A stretch of 64,000 nt of DNA from Halolactibacillus alkaliphilus (GTDB lineage: Bacteria > Bacillota > Bacilli > Bacillales > Amphibacillaceae), in assembly GCF_900115465.1 (NCBI RefSeq), contig NZ_FOWN01000009.1, positions 18,627-82,626 of the forward strand, in the 5' to 3' direction. The notes below the pieces were generated by a model. It was not told the DNA's origin, did no database searches, and was given only the letters and a program-made list of their open reading frames with translations. Shown piece by piece: positions 32,198 through 42,844 of the stretch; within the stretch, counting starts at the first letter, position 1, and each line of letters opens with the position of its first letter. A program made the position numbers and the translations under genes.

Positions 32198-34218
32198 AAG
32201 CCTCTGTAGAAAAGCGCTTATTACGCTATCTCTTTATTAATAAACAAACAATCACGTTTGCCTTCATTGCACTTATAATTGCGGTTGCCTTAGAATTAAC
32301 CGGACCATTTATCGCCAAACAAGTGATTGACCGCCATATTGTTGGTGTTCAAACCGAATGGGTCGAAGTCACTGACAACAATGATCATCACACCATTGAG
32401 CTAAATGGTCGTTTCTTAAAACGATACGATCGGTTAGATGATAATGATACCGTAAAAGAAACAGTTACTTTCGTACAAGTTCAGCGCGACTATTATCTGG
32501 CAGAAGGAACTATTCCTAAGGGAGAAACACTGCGTATATCAGATGATGGTTCATTGATTGTCTTAAATGATGTCACCTTTCGGGCAGAAAAACTTTCAGC
32601 TGCAGCGGCGGCAAGCTTTTTCGCACCAGAAGTGCGACCTATCCTGTCCTGGTTGGCCCTTTATCTTGGACTCATCTTCATTGCGTCTATCTTTCAATAT
32701 GCGAAAACGTATTTACTGCAAGTTCATGCCAATCATATTATTGAAACGATGCGCAATGATGTCTTTGCCACGGTTGAGCGTTTACCGATGCGTTATTTTG
32801 TGAACATGCCCGCAGGTAAGATTCTGGCACGCGTGACGAATGATACCGAGGCCATTAAAGAATTGTACGTCCGTGTACTTGAAACATTTGTGAACGGGTT
32901 TATTTATATGACTGGTATTATTATTGCCCTTTATTTATTAAATCCAACGTTAGCTACCATTAGTCTTTTATTACTACCACTGTTATTACTTTTCATGCGG
33001 TTTTATAAAACTTATGCCGGTAAATACAATACCGTCATTCGATCCGTGAATAGCGATATTAATGCTTCGATAAATGAATCTATCCAAACGATGCCGATTA
33101 TTCAAGCATTTAGACGAACGAATGACCGAGCCGATGAGTTTGAACAGTTAAACGACAAGCATTACCGCTACCAAAAGAAAATGGTCGCCTTATCTGCCCT
33201 TACATCATACAACTTAGTTAACGTTTTACGCGGGGTAGCATTTCTTAGCTTTATCTGGTTCTTCGGTAACCAGTCTCTTAGTGGTACAACGGTCATTTCA
33301 ACCGGTTTACTTTATGCTTTTGTTGATTATTTAACACGGTTATTTGAACCTATGACACAAATGGTAAATCAATTGCCTCAACTTGAGCAAGCGCGTGTGT
33401 CAGCTGCTCGTGTCTTTGATTTGTTAGATGAAGAGACCGAAGAAATTGAAGAGGACGATTTGCCAAGAATAAAAGGTGATGTACGTTTTGACCATGTGAC
33501 CTTTAGTTATGAAAAAGGCGAGACGGTTTTAAACGATTTATCTTTCCATGTTTCGCCTGGCGAAACCGCAGCCTTCGTTGGCCATACTGGTTCTGGTAAG
33601 AGTTCCATCATGAATTTACTCTTTCGTTTCTACGACCCTGATAAAGGAAGCGTACTGTTAGATGCTATCGATACAAAGACGCTGACACGCCAGCAAACAC
33701 GCGCGCATATGGCCATTGTTTTACAAGATCCGTTTATATTTACTGGGACGGTTATTTCTAACGTGACATTAAATGATCCACGTATTAGTAGAGACAAAGC
33801 CATTGAAGCACTTAAGGCTGTAGGCGCTGATCGTTTTATTGAAAAGCTACCAAGAAAATACGACGAGCCAGTAGGAGAAAACGGGAATGAATTTTCAACT
33901 GGACAGCGTCAACTCTTATCATTTGCTAGGGCATTAGCTTTTGATCCAGCCATCCTTATCCTTGATGAGGCAACGGCTAATATTGATTCTGAAACAGAAG
34001 GCATGATTCAAGAAGCGATGAATGTCCTAAGCACAGGACGTACGATGCTTGTCATCGCCCACAGGTTATCCACGATTCAACATGCCCATCAGATTATCGT
34101 ATTAAACAAAGGTAATATTATTGAAAAAGGGACTCATGCCTCACTGTTAAGTAAAAAAGGCAGCTACTATCAGATGTATAAAATGCAACAATCTGGTATG
34201 CAAACATCATTTGATTAA
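32194..34218 (+). CDS. bmrD: Heterodimeric ABC multidrug exporter subunit BmrD
   Basis: A 674-residue half-transporter. About 100 extra residues (45-145, rich in charged and aromatic residues) lie between TM1 and TM2 and match the extracellular domain known in BmrD. In the ATPase, Walker A is GHTGSGKS and Walker B has the normal glutamate (ILILDEATANIDS), but the signature is FSTGQRQLLSFARAL, a degenerate LSGGQ. Thus one composite site is catalytic (this Walker B with the BmrC signature) and one is degenerate, as expected for a heterodimer. AGGAGGTG in the end of bmrC serves as its binding site. A long terminator follows. Confidence 0.88.
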   Translation: MKASVEKRLLRYLFINKQTITFAFIALIIAVALELTGPFIAKQVIDRHIVGVQTEWVEVTDNNDHHTIELNGRFLKRYDRLDDNDTVKETVTFVQVQRDYYLAEGTIPKGETLRISDDGSLIVLNDVTFRAEKLSAAAAASFFAPEVRPILSWLALYLGLIFIASIFQYAKTYLLQVHANHIIETMRNDVFATVERLPMRYFVNMPAGKILARVTNDTEAIKELYVRVLETFVNGFIYMTGIIIALYLLNPTLATISLLLLPLLLLFMRFYKTYAGKYNTVIRSVNSDINASINESIQTMPIIQAFRRTNDRADEFEQLNDKHYRYQKKMVALSALTSYNLVNVLRGVAFLSFIWFFGNQSLSGTTVISTGLLYAFVDYLTRLFEPMTQMVNQLPQLEQARVSAARVFDLLDEETEEIEEDDLPRIKGDVRFDHVTFSYEKGETVLNDLSFHVSPGETAAFVGHTGSGKSSIMNLLFRFYDPDKGSVLLDAIDTKTLTRQQTRAHMAIVLQDPFIFTGTVISNVTLNDPRISRDKAIEALKAVGADRFIEKLPRKYDEPVGENGNEFSTGQRQLLSFARALAFDPAILILDEATANIDSETEGMIQEAMNVLSTGRTMLVIAHRLSTIQHAHQIIVLNKGNIIEKGTHASLLSKKGSYYQMYKMQQSGMQTSFD

Positions 34219-34271
34219 AAAACCCTCGTCATCTAAGGTGGTGTTCTCACCTTAAGATGACGAGGGTTTTA
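34217..34271. terminator. Bidirectional terminator between bmrD and ribH
   Basis: An 18-bp stem with a single-base bulge, a 7-nt loop and A/T runs on the two flanks lies between convergent units; the left edge touches the bmrD stop. Confidence 0.88.
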
Positions 34272-34284
34272 TGCCGTCATTAAA

Positions 34285-34749
34285 TTAAAATTCTTTCACC
34301 AAGTTAGCCATTTCAATTGCAGATGCCGCGGCATCTGCACCCTTATTACCCGCTTTTGTCCCCGCACGTTCAATCGCTTGTTCAATTGTTTCTGTCGTTA
34401 ACACACCAAAAATCGTTGGCACGTCAGTGGTCATTGTTACATGAGACACACCTTTTGCTACTTCATTACACACATAGTCAAAATGCGGTGTAGACCCACG
34501 AATAACTGTTCCAAGTGTAATTACTGCATCATATTTTTTAGATGCTGCCATTTTTTTGGCGATAAGTGGGATTTCAAATGCTCCTGGTACCCAAGCCACT
34601 GTGATATCTTCATCTTTTACCCCATGGCGCTTTAAGGTATCTTCTGCACCACTTAAAAGCTTACTTGTAATGAATTCATTAAATCGCCCAACAACTATAC
34701 CTATTCTTAAATCCGTTCCTACCAATGTACTTTCTACTGTATTAACCAT
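34285..34749 (-). CDS. ribH: 6,7-dimethyl-8-ribityllumazine synthase
   Basis: A 154-residue lumazine synthase. [64 protein letters not shown] and [13 protein letters not shown] are the family blocks, including the catalytic histidine in PHFDY. It condenses 5-amino-6-ribitylaminouracil with 3,4-dihydroxy-2-butanone 4-phosphate, forming a 60-subunit shell. It is the last gene of the rib operon. CAGGAGG is 7 nt before the ATG. Confidence 0.95.
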   Translation of the reverse strand: MVNTVESTLVGTDLRIGIVVGRFNEFITSKLLSGAEDTLKRHGVKDEDITVAWVPGAFEIPLIAKKMAASKKYDAVITLGTVIRGSTPHFDYVCNEVAKGVSHVTMTTDVPTIFGVLTTETIEQAIERAGTKAGNKGADAAASAIEMANLVKEF

Positions 34750-34773
34750 TATTTTTTCCTCCTGTAAGTTAAC

Positions 34774-35967
34774 TTATTTATCCAATAATAGATGACCTAA
34801 TTTTTCTGTTTTAGTTTCTAGATACTTTTGATTATTTTCATTTGGTTTAATCTGAATCGGTTCTCGATCAGCAATATCGATCCCATATCGCGATAACCCT
34901 TCAATTTTACGCGGGTTATTTGTCATTAATGTAATTTTATCCATCCCTATATCTTTTAAGATTTGAGCAGCAATCGAATAATCACGCAAATCAGCCCCAA
35001 ACCCTAACTGATGGTTAGCCTCCACTGTATCAAAGCCTTTTTCTTGAAGTTCATATGCTTTTAATTTATTAATTAAACCAATACCTCGCCCTTCTTGACG
35101 CATGTATATCACAGCACCTACACCACGGGCTTCAATTTCTTCTATTGCACGCTCTAGTTGAGGACCGCAATCACAGCGCTTTGACCCAAATACATCACCC
35201 GTTAAACATTCTGAATGCACACGGACGAGTGGTGCATCTTCTGTTGATACATCTCCTTTAATTAACGCCACATGTTCTTTCCCAGTTACTTTTTCAACAT
35301 AACCAACCATGCTGAAATCTCCAAGAGCTATTGGTAACTTAATAGTGGCTTCCCGACTTACTAAATGGTCATGATTTTTTCGGTATTCTACCAATTGTTC
35401 AATCGTTATCATGACAAGTGCTTCCGCCTCAGCAAAAGCTTTTAATTCTTCCGTTCGCATCATTTCGCCATCTTCTCGCATGATTTCGCAAATAACACCT
35501 ACAGGTTTTGCACCAGCAAGCTTAGCTAAGTCAATCGCTGCTTCTGTATGACCAGGACGTTTAACAACACCTGCCGGGTCCGCAATCAGAGGAAACACAT
35601 GGCCTGGGCGCTTATAATCACCAGGTGCGATTTCATCTTCTAATAAAGAAAGGATCGTTTTTGAACGCTCAAACGCACTAATGCCCGTATGCGTATCAAT
35701 ATGATCAATACTAATAGAAAAATTTGTGCCATGGTCATCAGTATTACGCGCAACCATCTCCGTTAAAAGCAAGCGTTCCGCTAGTGCCTTTTCAATGGGC
35801 GTACAAATTAAGCCCTTACCCTTTGTTGCCATATAATTTATAACTTCTGGCGTTGCTTTCTCACCCAAAGCAATAAAGTCACCCTCATTTTCTCTGTGTT
35901 CATCATCAATAACAATGATAACTTCACCGCGTTTTAATGCATCAATCGCTTGTTCAATCGTATGCAT
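34774..35967 (-). CDS. ribBA: Bifunctional 3,4-dihydroxy-2-butanone 4-phosphate synthase / GTP cyclohydrolase II
   Basis: A 397-residue fusion. The RibB half (1-200) has [17 protein letters not shown] and [14 protein letters not shown]. The RibA half (205-397) carries the zinc ligands in [17 protein letters not shown] and the catalytic block [20 protein letters not shown]. The two halves supply both precursors of riboflavin, from ribulose 5-phosphate and GTP. Standard Bacillus order, 13 bp after ribE, with GGGGGG before the ATG. Confidence 0.95.
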   Translation of the reverse strand: MHTIEQAIDALKRGEVIIVIDDEHRENEGDFIALGEKATPEVINYMATKGKGLICTPIEKALAERLLLTEMVARNTDDHGTNFSISIDHIDTHTGISAFERSKTILSLLEDEIAPGDYKRPGHVFPLIADPAGVVKRPGHTEAAIDLAKLAGAKPVGVICEIMREDGEMMRTEELKAFAEAEALVMITIEQLVEYRKNHDHLVSREATIKLPIALGDFSMVGYVEKVTGKEHVALIKGDVSTEDAPLVRVHSECLTGDVFGSKRCDCGPQLERAIEEIEARGVGAVIYMRQEGRGIGLINKLKAYELQEKGFDTVEANHQLGFGADLRDYSIAAQILKDIGMDKITLMTNNPRKIEGLSRYGIDIADREPIQIKPNENNQKYLETKTEKLGHLLLDK

Positions 35968-35980
35968 AATTATCCCCCCT

Positions 35981-36631
35981 TTAGTAAAACCCTAAATCTT
36001 TTAATTTATCTTCGGTTATTTCTGACGCATTTTTTTTAGTGGCTTGATGCGTTAACAAACGTTCCATATACTTCATAAGGACATCATATTCTATATTTAC
36101 AGTGTCACCGGCTTCTTTGCCACCAAGAATCGTTGCTTCTTGTGTTTCTGGAATCAGTGACAACGTAAAACTATTATTCTCGACGTGAAAGACTGTAAGC
36201 GAGGTACCATCCACAGTAACTGAGCCCTTTTCAGCCAGGTATTTCGATTTATCACTAGGCACCGTAATTTTCACATATTTGGCGATGGTATCTCGCCAGG
36301 TTTTTTCAATTGTAGCAACGTGGTCTACATGACCGGAAACAAAATGGCCACCAAAACGGCCGTCCGCGTGCATCGCTCGTTCTAAATTCACTTTACTACC
36401 TGTTGATAAAGTCTTTAAATTTGTTGCTTCATATGTTTCCGGCATCACATCAACTGAAAATTGTTCTGATGTGAACTGCGTGACAGTTAAACATACCCCA
36501 TTCACACTAATCGAATCACCAATATGAACATCAGTCAGTATTTTTTTTGCTGCGACTGTTAAAATAAGACTCCGCCCATTACGCGTGAGTGACTGTAAAG
36601 TGCCTTTTTCTTCTACAATACCGGTAAACAT
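35981..36631 (-). CDS. ribE: Riboflavin synthase, alpha chain
   Basis: A 216-residue riboflavin synthase with two internally repeated lumazine-binding domains: [15 protein letters not shown] with [12 protein letters not shown], then [14 protein letters not shown] with [13 protein letters not shown]. It disproportionates two lumazine molecules to riboflavin and the RibH substrate. Two adjacent ATGs exist; the second (36631) has GGGGGA at 6 nt and gives the conserved MFTGIVEE start. The gene touches the ribD stop (TAATG). Confidence 0.94.
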   Translation of the reverse strand: MFTGIVEEKGTLQSLTRNGRSLILTVAAKKILTDVHIGDSISVNGVCLTVTQFTSEQFSVDVMPETYEATNLKTLSTGSKVNLERAMHADGRFGGHFVSGHVDHVATIEKTWRDTIAKYVKITVPSDKSKYLAEKGSVTVDGTSLTVFHVENNSFTLSLIPETQEATILGGKEAGDTVNIEYDVLMKYMERLLTHQATKKNASEITEDKLKDLGFY

Positions 36632-36633
36632 CA

Positions 36634-37719
36634 TTAATCCCCCATCTTTTTTGTTGCTTTAATAAAAATATCTTCGCCTATTTTTTCGACATGATCAAAA
36701 GACAGCATCAAAGCATCTTTCATCCATTCAGGTGATGCCCCACCAATCACACCATAACTATCTTTTCCTGTTAATAGCTTTGGCGCAATATAAATATGAC
36801 ATTCATCGATGAAACCACTAGATACAAAGCTTTTATGCACGGCCTCACCACCCTCAACATAAACTGATTGAATGTTTAACGCGGCTAAACGGGTAAGTAC
36901 TTCATCAATCTCTAGCGTATCATTTGTCATTTGAATCACGCCAACATTCGGATGTTTTTCTAAAAAGGCTTCTACCGGTGCTGACTGCCCACAAACAATA
37001 TATGTTTTTTGATCATCATGAAAAACGGTTAAATGATCGGGTAAATCCAAATTTGTCGCTAGTATAATCCGAATCGGACTTTTCCCGTAGACGGGTTGTC
37101 TAACCGTGAGGCTTGGATTATCTTTTACTACGGTCCCTTTACCAACTAATATTGCATCATGTCTTGCCCGCATCATGTGCACATGTTCCCTTGCTTTTTT
37201 TCCTGTCACCCAACGACTATCACCTGTTTTTGTAGCTGTTTTACCATCAAGCGTCATAGCTGCTTTTAGTGTCACAAACGGTCTGTTTTCTTTCATAAAA
37301 TGAAAAAATTTTTGATTGATTTCTTGAGCTTCCTTTTTCATTAAACCAACTGTGACGTCAAGTCCAGCATCTTTTAACTGATTTATTCCTCGTCCACTTA
37401 CTAATGGGTTAGGATCTTCTGTCGCAACAACAACACGGATGACGCCAGATTCTATGAGTAAACGGCTACATGGAGGTGTCTTCCCTGTATGAGAACACGG
37501 CTCTAATGTAACGTAAGCCGTTGCCCCTCTCGCTTTTTCACCTGCTTGGTTAACAGCTAATACTTCTGCATGGCCTTCTCCAGGTATTAAGTGACTGCCC
37601 ATACCAACAATGACTCCCTCACGTACGAGGACACATCCAACAGACGGGTTAGGTGCTGTTTGTCCGATTGTTCCTGTCGCTAGTTGAATGGCTAAATTCA
37701 TATAATCTTGATCTTTCAT
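36634..37719 (-). CDS. ribD: Bifunctional pyrimidine deaminase / reductase RibD
   Basis: A 361-residue enzyme. The deaminase domain (1-145) has zinc ligands in GEGHAEVLAV and VTLEPCSHTGKTPPCSRLLI. The reductase domain (150-361) has RPFVTLKAAMTLDGKTAT, DAILVGKGTVVKDNPSL and VYVEGGEAVHKSF. It catalyses the second and third steps after GTP cyclohydrolase II. First gene of the operon, about 200 nt downstream of the FMN riboswitch and with GGGAGG before the ATG. Confidence 0.94.
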   Translation of the reverse strand: MKDQDYMNLAIQLATGTIGQTAPNPSVGCVLVREGVIVGMGSHLIPGEGHAEVLAVNQAGEKARGATAYVTLEPCSHTGKTPPCSRLLIESGVIRVVVATEDPNPLVSGRGINQLKDAGLDVTVGLMKKEAQEINQKFFHFMKENRPFVTLKAAMTLDGKTATKTGDSRWVTGKKAREHVHMMRARHDAILVGKGTVVKDNPSLTVRQPVYGKSPIRIILATNLDLPDHLTVFHDDQKTYIVCGQSAPVEAFLEKHPNVGVIQMTNDTLEIDEVLTRLAALNIQSVYVEGGEAVHKSFVSSGFIDECHIYIAPKLLTGKDSYGVIGGASPEWMKDALMLSFDHVEKIGEDIFIKATKKMGD

Positions 37720-37793
37720 GATATACCTCCCTTCATTTCATTGATAATTTATTGCATTAACCCCTTAATCAAATAGATGTCTTTTTGGAAAAT

Positions 37794-37824
37794 ACAAAAA
37801 ACCCAAATCTAAATAGACTTGGGG
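37794..37824 (-). terminator. Expression-platform terminator of the FMN riboswitch
   Basis: A 9-bp stem (one G-U) with a 4-nt loop and TTTTTTG on the minus strand lies between the aptamer and ribD. A separate 6-bp hairpin (37875-37894, GTACAG with CTGTAC) between the two is a candidate for the switching element. Confidence 0.7.
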
Positions 37825-37915
37825 TGTGTTATGAAAGCAATCAATGACAAATAAACAGACGTGTCCTGTTTAAAGTACAGAGCTTCCCCTGTACAGACGT
37901 CTTTGATTTTCATTT

Positions 37916-38063
37916 AATCTTTTTCCCATCCAGACTTTAACTGTCGGCTTTGGATTTTCACCAAATCCACCTTCACAATCATTGATTGATCCGGGTCACG
38001 GACTTAAGGTTTAACGTTCACCTCTTACCGTCGGTCGGGAATTACACCCTGCCCCAAAAGATT
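37916..38063 (-). ncRNA. FMN riboswitch (RFN element)
   Basis: Read on the minus strand, all RFN landmarks appear in order: GGGGCAGGGTG, CCCGACCGACGGT, AGTCCGTGACCCG, GGTGGATTTGGTGAAAATCC, AAGCCGACAGT, and AGTCTGGATGGGA. The closing helix P1 pairs AATCTTTT (38056-38063) with AAAAAGATT (37916-37924). FMN binding would favour the downstream terminator and shut off ribDEBAH. Confidence 0.96.
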
Positions 38064-38127
38064 ACTATTTAATTGCTCACATTCTAACATACTTTTACCT
38101 TGTGTGCACGTATTTTGTTTGTACACG

Positions 38128-38155
38128 ACAAAAAAGGGCCAATGTTGTAGGCCCT
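38128..38155 (-). terminator. Terminator overlapping the murB stop
   Basis: AGGGCC pairs with GGCCCT across a 9-nt loop and is followed by TTTTTTG on the minus strand; the stop codon TAG is part of the left arm. Confidence 0.7.
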
Positions 38156-39071
38156 ATGCTTCTTCTCCAATAATTCTTACTTCACGTTCAAGCGTTATTC
38201 CAAATTTAGTTTTAACTGTTTGTTGAACCATTTCAATGACCGCAATATAGTCACTTGCTGTCGCATGGTTTTTATTAACAATAAATCCAGCATGCTTTGT
38301 TGACACTTCAGCCCCGCCAATACCTTTACCCTGTAAACCACTTTCTTGAATTAATTGACCTGCAAAATGGCCTGGCGGACGCTTAAACACGCTCCCACAC
38401 GATGGGTATTCTAGCGGTTGTTTGGATGTTCGTCTTTCGGTTAAGTCATCCATCTTAGCTTTGATGTCCATCAGTGTTACTTTTTTCAAAGTAAACCGAG
38501 CTGACAAAACGATCCAATTTTTTTCTGCTACATTACTCGTTCGGTAACCCAGCTCAAGTTTTGAAGCTTCTACATCATACACTTCACCGGATGTATCCAT
38601 CACTGTTACAGAGTGAAGGCAGTCTTTAACCTCACCACCATATGCACCTGCGTTCATAAAAACTGCTCCACCGACAGTTCCAGGAATACCGCAAGCAAAC
38701 TCAAGCCCTGACAGTGATAATTCGAGTGCATAATAAGACACATCAATAATTGTCGCTCCGCTACTCGCAATAATGTCCTCACCATCAGAAGTAATCGTAT
38801 TTAGGTGCGATAGACTCATAACAATCCCACGGATTCCACCATCTCGAATAATGAGATTCGATCCATTACCAAGTAACGTTAAAGGTAAATTATGCGCTTT
38901 ACTCGCTCTAACTACCTTTTTTACTTCCTCAATCGTTTTTGGAAAGGCAAATACATCTGCCGGACCACCTAATTTAGTATATAAATACTGGCCCATCGGT
39001 TCATCAAAATATACCTCTACACCTGATAAATCATTCATTAATTTATTTTTTATACCTTCAACTAAACGCAT
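38154..39071 (-). CDS. murB: UDP-N-acetylenolpyruvoylglucosamine reductase MurB
   Basis: A 305-residue FAD enzyme of cell-wall synthesis. The FAD site shows [18 protein letters not shown] and [29 protein letters not shown]; the C-terminal half has [18 protein letters not shown] with the catalytic serine, then [15 protein letters not shown]. It reduces UDP-GlcNAc-enolpyruvate to UDP-MurNAc with NADPH. Initiation at 39071 is preferred: AAAGG is 9 nt before this ATG and only adjacent to the ATG at 39080. The gene is read alone toward the riboswitch region. Confidence 0.94.
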   Translation of the reverse strand: MRLVEGIKNKLMNDLSGVEVYFDEPMGQYLYTKLGGPADVFAFPKTIEEVKKVVRASKAHNLPLTLLGNGSNLIIRDGGIRGIVMSLSHLNTITSDGEDIIASSGATIIDVSYYALELSLSGLEFACGIPGTVGGAVFMNAGAYGGEVKDCLHSVTVMDTSGEVYDVEASKLELGYRTSNVAEKNWIVLSARFTLKKVTLMDIKAKMDDLTERRTSKQPLEYPSCGSVFKRPPGHFAGQLIQESGLQGKGIGGAEVSTKHAGFIVNKNHATASDYIAVIEMVQQTVKTKFGITLEREVRIIGEEA

Positions 39072-39304
39072 GTTATTCATCCTTTACTTCAACATTCTTC
39101 ACCTATTATAACAGAAAATACAGCGGCAGAAAGATTCATTTAACCCATTAGACAATTGGTTTCAGAATTATTTCTTTAGAAATTAAAACTCCCAACCTTC
39201 TCACTTAACAACAATTCCTTTGCACTATATCATACAGTTTCCATAATAGTTTAATTACGCTATACTTAATACATACATTAAATCTTATAAAAGCGGTGAA
39301 AAAA

Positions 39305-39931
39305 ATGTTAGAAGACACGGGAGAGCGACTGATCCCAGAAAAAATGGCCATCACTAATGAACTATTGATTGAACACGTCGCACGTTACCACTTTGCCCTT
39401 TTCTTTATTACCAACGGACGCGTCTTAGATATGGCTTCCGGCTCTGGTTTTGGCACACATATTATCGCAAAAAAGAAAAAGAACGACATTGATGAAGTCA
39501 TTGGACTTGAAATCGATCATGAAGCACTGGCTTATGCCAAACATCATTATTACCACCCAAAATCATCTTTTCATCAAGCAGATATCACTAAGAAAAATCT
39601 CGTAGCAACATGGGGACAGTTCGATGTCATCACTTGTTTTGAAACGTATGAGCATATTGAAAATGAGGCAGCTTTTTTAACCAATGCTTATGAGTTACTA
39701 AAACCCGGCGGCAAACTAATTATGTCCACACCTTTTGGTGAAGGGCGTGGAAAAACGTGTGGGTCACCTTTTCACGTTCATCAAATAACACCCACTGAGT
39801 TTAAACAATTATTTCATGATTATTCTATAACAACTATTGATTATTTTTTACAAAAAGGCGCATTAATTCAAACAGAAAAGGAGCCCCTATTCGATTATTA
39901 TCCTCTTGGTATTCTCGTGCTAACAAAATAA
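39305..39931 (+). CDS. Class I SAM-dependent methyltransferase
   Basis: A 208-residue methyltransferase. Motif I is VLDMASGSGFGTHII, motif II is VIGLEIDHEAL, motif III region FDVITCFETYEHIENE and post-I LLKPGGKLIMSTPFGEG. The N-terminus TGERLIPE is often seen in methyltransferases found near glycosyltransferases. The substrate is not predictable. The reading frame opens at GTG 39296, but GCGGTG ahead of the ATG at 39305 sets the start. It is monocistronic with its own terminator. Confidence 0.82.
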   Translation: MLEDTGERLIPEKMAITNELLIEHVARYHFALFFITNGRVLDMASGSGFGTHIIAKKKKNDIDEVIGLEIDHEALAYAKHHYYHPKSSFHQADITKKNLVATWGQFDVITCFETYEHIENEAAFLTNAYELLKPGGKLIMSTPFGEGRGKTCGSPFHVHQITPTEFKQLFHDYSITTIDYFLQKGALIQTEKEPLFDYYPLGILVLTK

Positions 39932-39969
39932 TTATACAAAAGTTCATACAACGATTTAAAAGCAATCTA

Positions 39970-40011
39970 AAAAAACGTCTCATGTCGCATGGCAATTGAG
40001 ACGCTTTTTTT
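39970..40011 (+). terminator. Terminator of the methyltransferase gene
   Basis: CGTCTCA and TGAGACG arms with A-run and T-run flanks (CTTTTTTT) and a loop of about 14 nt. Confidence 0.8.
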
Positions 40012-40119
40012 AGATATAAAACTATTCAAAAGAAAAATTTTACATAAGTATAACAATTAATTCACACGCTCTTCATACCTCTCACGTAAAATCAATACTA
40101 GAGAAGCAGGAGGGATATC

Positions 40120-41793
40120 ATGTTTAATCGGGAAAACTTAACTATGGGACAACAACTGACCGTCATAATGTTGGCAATCCTTGCACTAACAACACTTGTT
40201 GTAGGAACACTCACATACACAATGAGTAAGGATCAACTCATGACTTCAACAAGAAATCGTCTAAATAGAGAAACGGATGTCATTAAAGAGATCGCCGCCA
40301 ATTTAAATTTTGTATACATTAGTGACTATGACTATTTTTACTCACAACTAGAGCGTACGATTGATGACCAAAAGAACACCCTGGAGCAGGATGGGCTTAC
40401 GTCTTACTTTTACTATTTAGATAATGAGGCAGAGACTATACAACCATTCAGCACCAGTCAGAATGATTTAATCGATGTTACAACCGCCGATATATCAGAA
40501 ATTCAGTCAGCTAAAGATGGGACCTTTGAATTAACCATTAACGGCGCACACTATTTAATAGCTAAACGTTATTTATCTGAAATCGGTGCTAATTACCTCT
40601 TATTAGTGCCCGAATCAAGTTACCTAGCAACCATCCTTACCATGAGATCTATGACAGTTTTTATGAGTTTAGCGGGGATGATTGTCGGTGCAATTTTAGT
40701 CATTTTATTTGTTCGAAACGTCACCGGTCCACTCAGAAAATTAAGAGAAGGGATGGAGCGTATTCATACCGGTGATTTCCGGCCACTTAAACTTAATAAA
40801 ATACATACTTTAGAAATTAACAGTTTAACAGACAGTTATAATTTTATGGTTAAGGAATTAGAGACGATTATTTCACAGCTGAAAGTATCTATTCATGATT
40901 TAAAAGCTAGCGGTCATCACCTTGGACGAGCATCCGAAAATATGGTTGATCAATCAAACAAACTTACCGAAACAATAACTGCAGTTGAAGAGAGTGCCGT
41001 GGCTACCCATCAGCATACCGAACACTCGCAAACCATTGTCTCGGCAGTGACAATAAGTTTGAATATGTCCAAGCAACATTTAACTGAGACTCTTAACCAT
41101 ACAGCAATAATGAATGACGCCTCATTGACTGGTAAGCAAAAGCTAGATGCCCTCATCCAAAAACTAGCTGATTTCAAAACAGAGCTGATTTCGATGCAGA
41201 AAGAATTACATGATGTGTTAAACCAAGTGAATCACACTTACAATTTAACAAATACGATCCAAGCGATTTCAGATCAAACAAAGCTTCTCGCTTTAAATGC
41301 ATCTATTGAAGCAAGTCGTGCTGGAAAAGAAGGAAAGGGTTTTATGGTTGTTGCCCGTGAAATTAGTAAGCTTGCAGAAGAAGCAAAGGCCATTACGCTC
41401 AATATGTTTGAGAGTATGGAAGTTACGAAAAAGATGACATCTTCCGCTGTCACAACAAGTGATAGCCTTGTTGACAATCACCTGTCACATGTAAAAACGA
41501 TGCAGGAAACAACAGAAGCTTTTGACTCTTTACTAGAAAAAATTACCCAATCAACTTCAGCGATTCATGTTATTGAAGATGATTTTGATACTTTATTCCA
41601 ACATTCAGGTAATCTTCTTAATGTTTTTGAAGAACTAGAATTAATCGCAGAAAACAACAAGAAACATACCTCTGTTCTTAAAAACCTGACAGCTGAGCAC
41701 GAAGAAGCCACACAGGTTATTTATCAAGAAGGCGGCGATATTCTAGCATATGCTACTTCTTTACAAACATTGATTGAAGGCTTTCACGCTTAA
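40120..41793 (+). CDS. Methyl-accepting chemotaxis protein
   Basis: A 557-residue chemoreceptor. TM1 (13-35) and TM2 (177-198) flank a 140-residue outer sensor without a recognisable Cache motif. A HAMP domain follows (198-250, [20 protein letters not shown]), then a long coiled coil. The signalling tip is [40 protein letters not shown], with K where most receptors have N (QTNLLALNAAIEAARAGE); it is somewhat divergent. It would regulate CheA via CheW at the membrane. No other chemotaxis genes lie in the window. AGGAGGGA precedes the ATG. Confidence 0.87.
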   Translation: MFNRENLTMGQQLTVIMLAILALTTLVVGTLTYTMSKDQLMTSTRNRLNRETDVIKEIAANLNFVYISDYDYFYSQLERTIDDQKNTLEQDGLTSYFYYLDNEAETIQPFSTSQNDLIDVTTADISEIQSAKDGTFELTINGAHYLIAKRYLSEIGANYLLLVPESSYLATILTMRSMTVFMSLAGMIVGAILVILFVRNVTGPLRKLREGMERIHTGDFRPLKLNKIHTLEINSLTDSYNFMVKELETIISQLKVSIHDLKASGHHLGRASENMVDQSNKLTETITAVEESAVATHQHTEHSQTIVSAVTISLNMSKQHLTETLNHTAIMNDASLTGKQKLDALIQKLADFKTELISMQKELHDVLNQVNHTYNLTNTIQAISDQTKLLALNASIEASRAGKEGKGFMVVAREISKLAEEAKAITLNMFESMEVTKKMTSSAVTTSDSLVDNHLSHVKTMQETTEAFDSLLEKITQSTSAIHVIEDDFDTLFQHSGNLLNVFEELELIAENNKKHTSVLKNLTAEHEEATQVIYQEGGDILAYATSLQTLIEGFHA

Positions 41794-41820
41794 TAGCACA
41801 TTATAATTTGCATACACATA

Positions 41821-41877
41821 GTAAAGACAGCATAAACAGCACCTATAACTTATAGGTGCTGTTTATGCTGTCTTTAC
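41821..41877. terminator. 57-nt perfect odd palindrome, presumed bidirectional terminator
   Basis: Arms of 28 bp (41821-41848 and 41850-41877) match perfectly around a single central C. The element lies between the convergent chemoreceptor gene and argF. The outer edge GTAAAG/CTTTAC is AT-rich, giving a moderate T stretch. Confidence 0.75.
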
Positions 41878-41899
41878 CTTTATTCTCTCTTATGTTATT

Positions 41900-42844
41900 T
41901 TAATCGGACATTAGCGCTACCATCAACGCTTTTTGCGCATGCAGACGATTTTCAGCTTCTTGGAAAATCGCGGAGTGCCCCCCGTCAATAACTTCCGTTG
42001 TCACTTCTTCGCCGCGATGTGCTGGTAAACAATGCAAGAAAAGATAATCTTCTTTTGCGTATGAAACCAGTTCTGTATTCACTTGATAATCTTTAAATAA
42101 GGCTTCTCGCTCTTTTTGCTCACTTTCCTGCCCCATTGAAGCCCATACATCCGTGTAAACAATGTCTGTATCTGCCATAGCTTCTTTAGGGTTTGTCGTA
42201 ACTGTAATCGTCACACCATTTTCCTTGGCAATTACTTGGGCGCGTTCAACAATATCCTCATTAGGTAAATAACCTGCCGGTGCGGCTGTTTTAAAATGCA
42301 TGCCCATCTTAACCGCCCCAATCATTAAAGAGTGGGCCATATTGTTGCCGTCACCTATATACGTTAAAGTCAATCCTTCAAGTTTTCCTTTAACTTCTTC
42401 AATCGTCTGTAAATCTGCTAATACTTGGCACGGATGATAATCGTCTGTTAACCCATTGATAACCGGAATCGATCCATAATGTGCGAGCGCTTCTACATCT
42501 GATTGATTGAACGTCCGAATCATAATACCGTCTAAATACCCTGATAGTACTTGAGCGGTATCGCTAATAGGTTCACCCCGTCCTAATTGTAAATCTTTCG
42601 AGCTTAAAAATAATCCTGTTCCACCAAGCTGATAAATACCTGTCTCAAACGACACTCGCGTTCGTGTCGACGACTTTTCAAATATCATTCCAAGTACTTT
42701 ACCTTTTAACGGATGATAGACTTCTTTGTTCTTATGTTTTTGTTTAATCACTTTGGCAAGATCCAAGATATAGCGTATTTCTTCCGTTGTGTAATCAAAT
42801 AACGTTAAGCAACTTCTTCCCTTTAATTGCGATTCAATACTCAT
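41900..42844 (-). CDS. argF: Ornithine carbamoyltransferase
   Basis: A 314-residue transcarbamylase. Carbamoyl-phosphate site FEKSSTRTRVSFETG, HPCQVLADLQTI, and the ornithine-specific loop FLHCLPAHRGEEVT are complete. It makes citrulline from ornithine and carbamoyl phosphate. It is the last gene of carA-carB-argF and overlaps carB by four bases (ATGA), so carbamoyl phosphate production and use are coupled. With argG and argH just upstream, the last part of arginine synthesis is covered; argCJBD are outside the window. Confidence 0.93.
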   Translation of the reverse strand: MSIESQLKGRSCLTLFDYTTEEIRYILDLAKVIKQKHKNKEVYHPLKGKVLGMIFEKSSTRTRVSFETGIYQLGGTGLFLSSKDLQLGRGEPISDTAQVLSGYLDGIMIRTFNQSDVEALAHYGSIPVINGLTDDYHPCQVLADLQTIEEVKGKLEGLTLTYIGDGNNMAHSLMIGAVKMGMHFKTAAPAGYLPNEDIVERAQVIAKENGVTITVTTNPKEAMADTDIVYTDVWASMGQESEQKEREALFKDYQVNTELVSYAKEDYLFLHCLPAHRGEEVTTEVIDGGHSAIFQEAENRLHAQKALMVALMSD

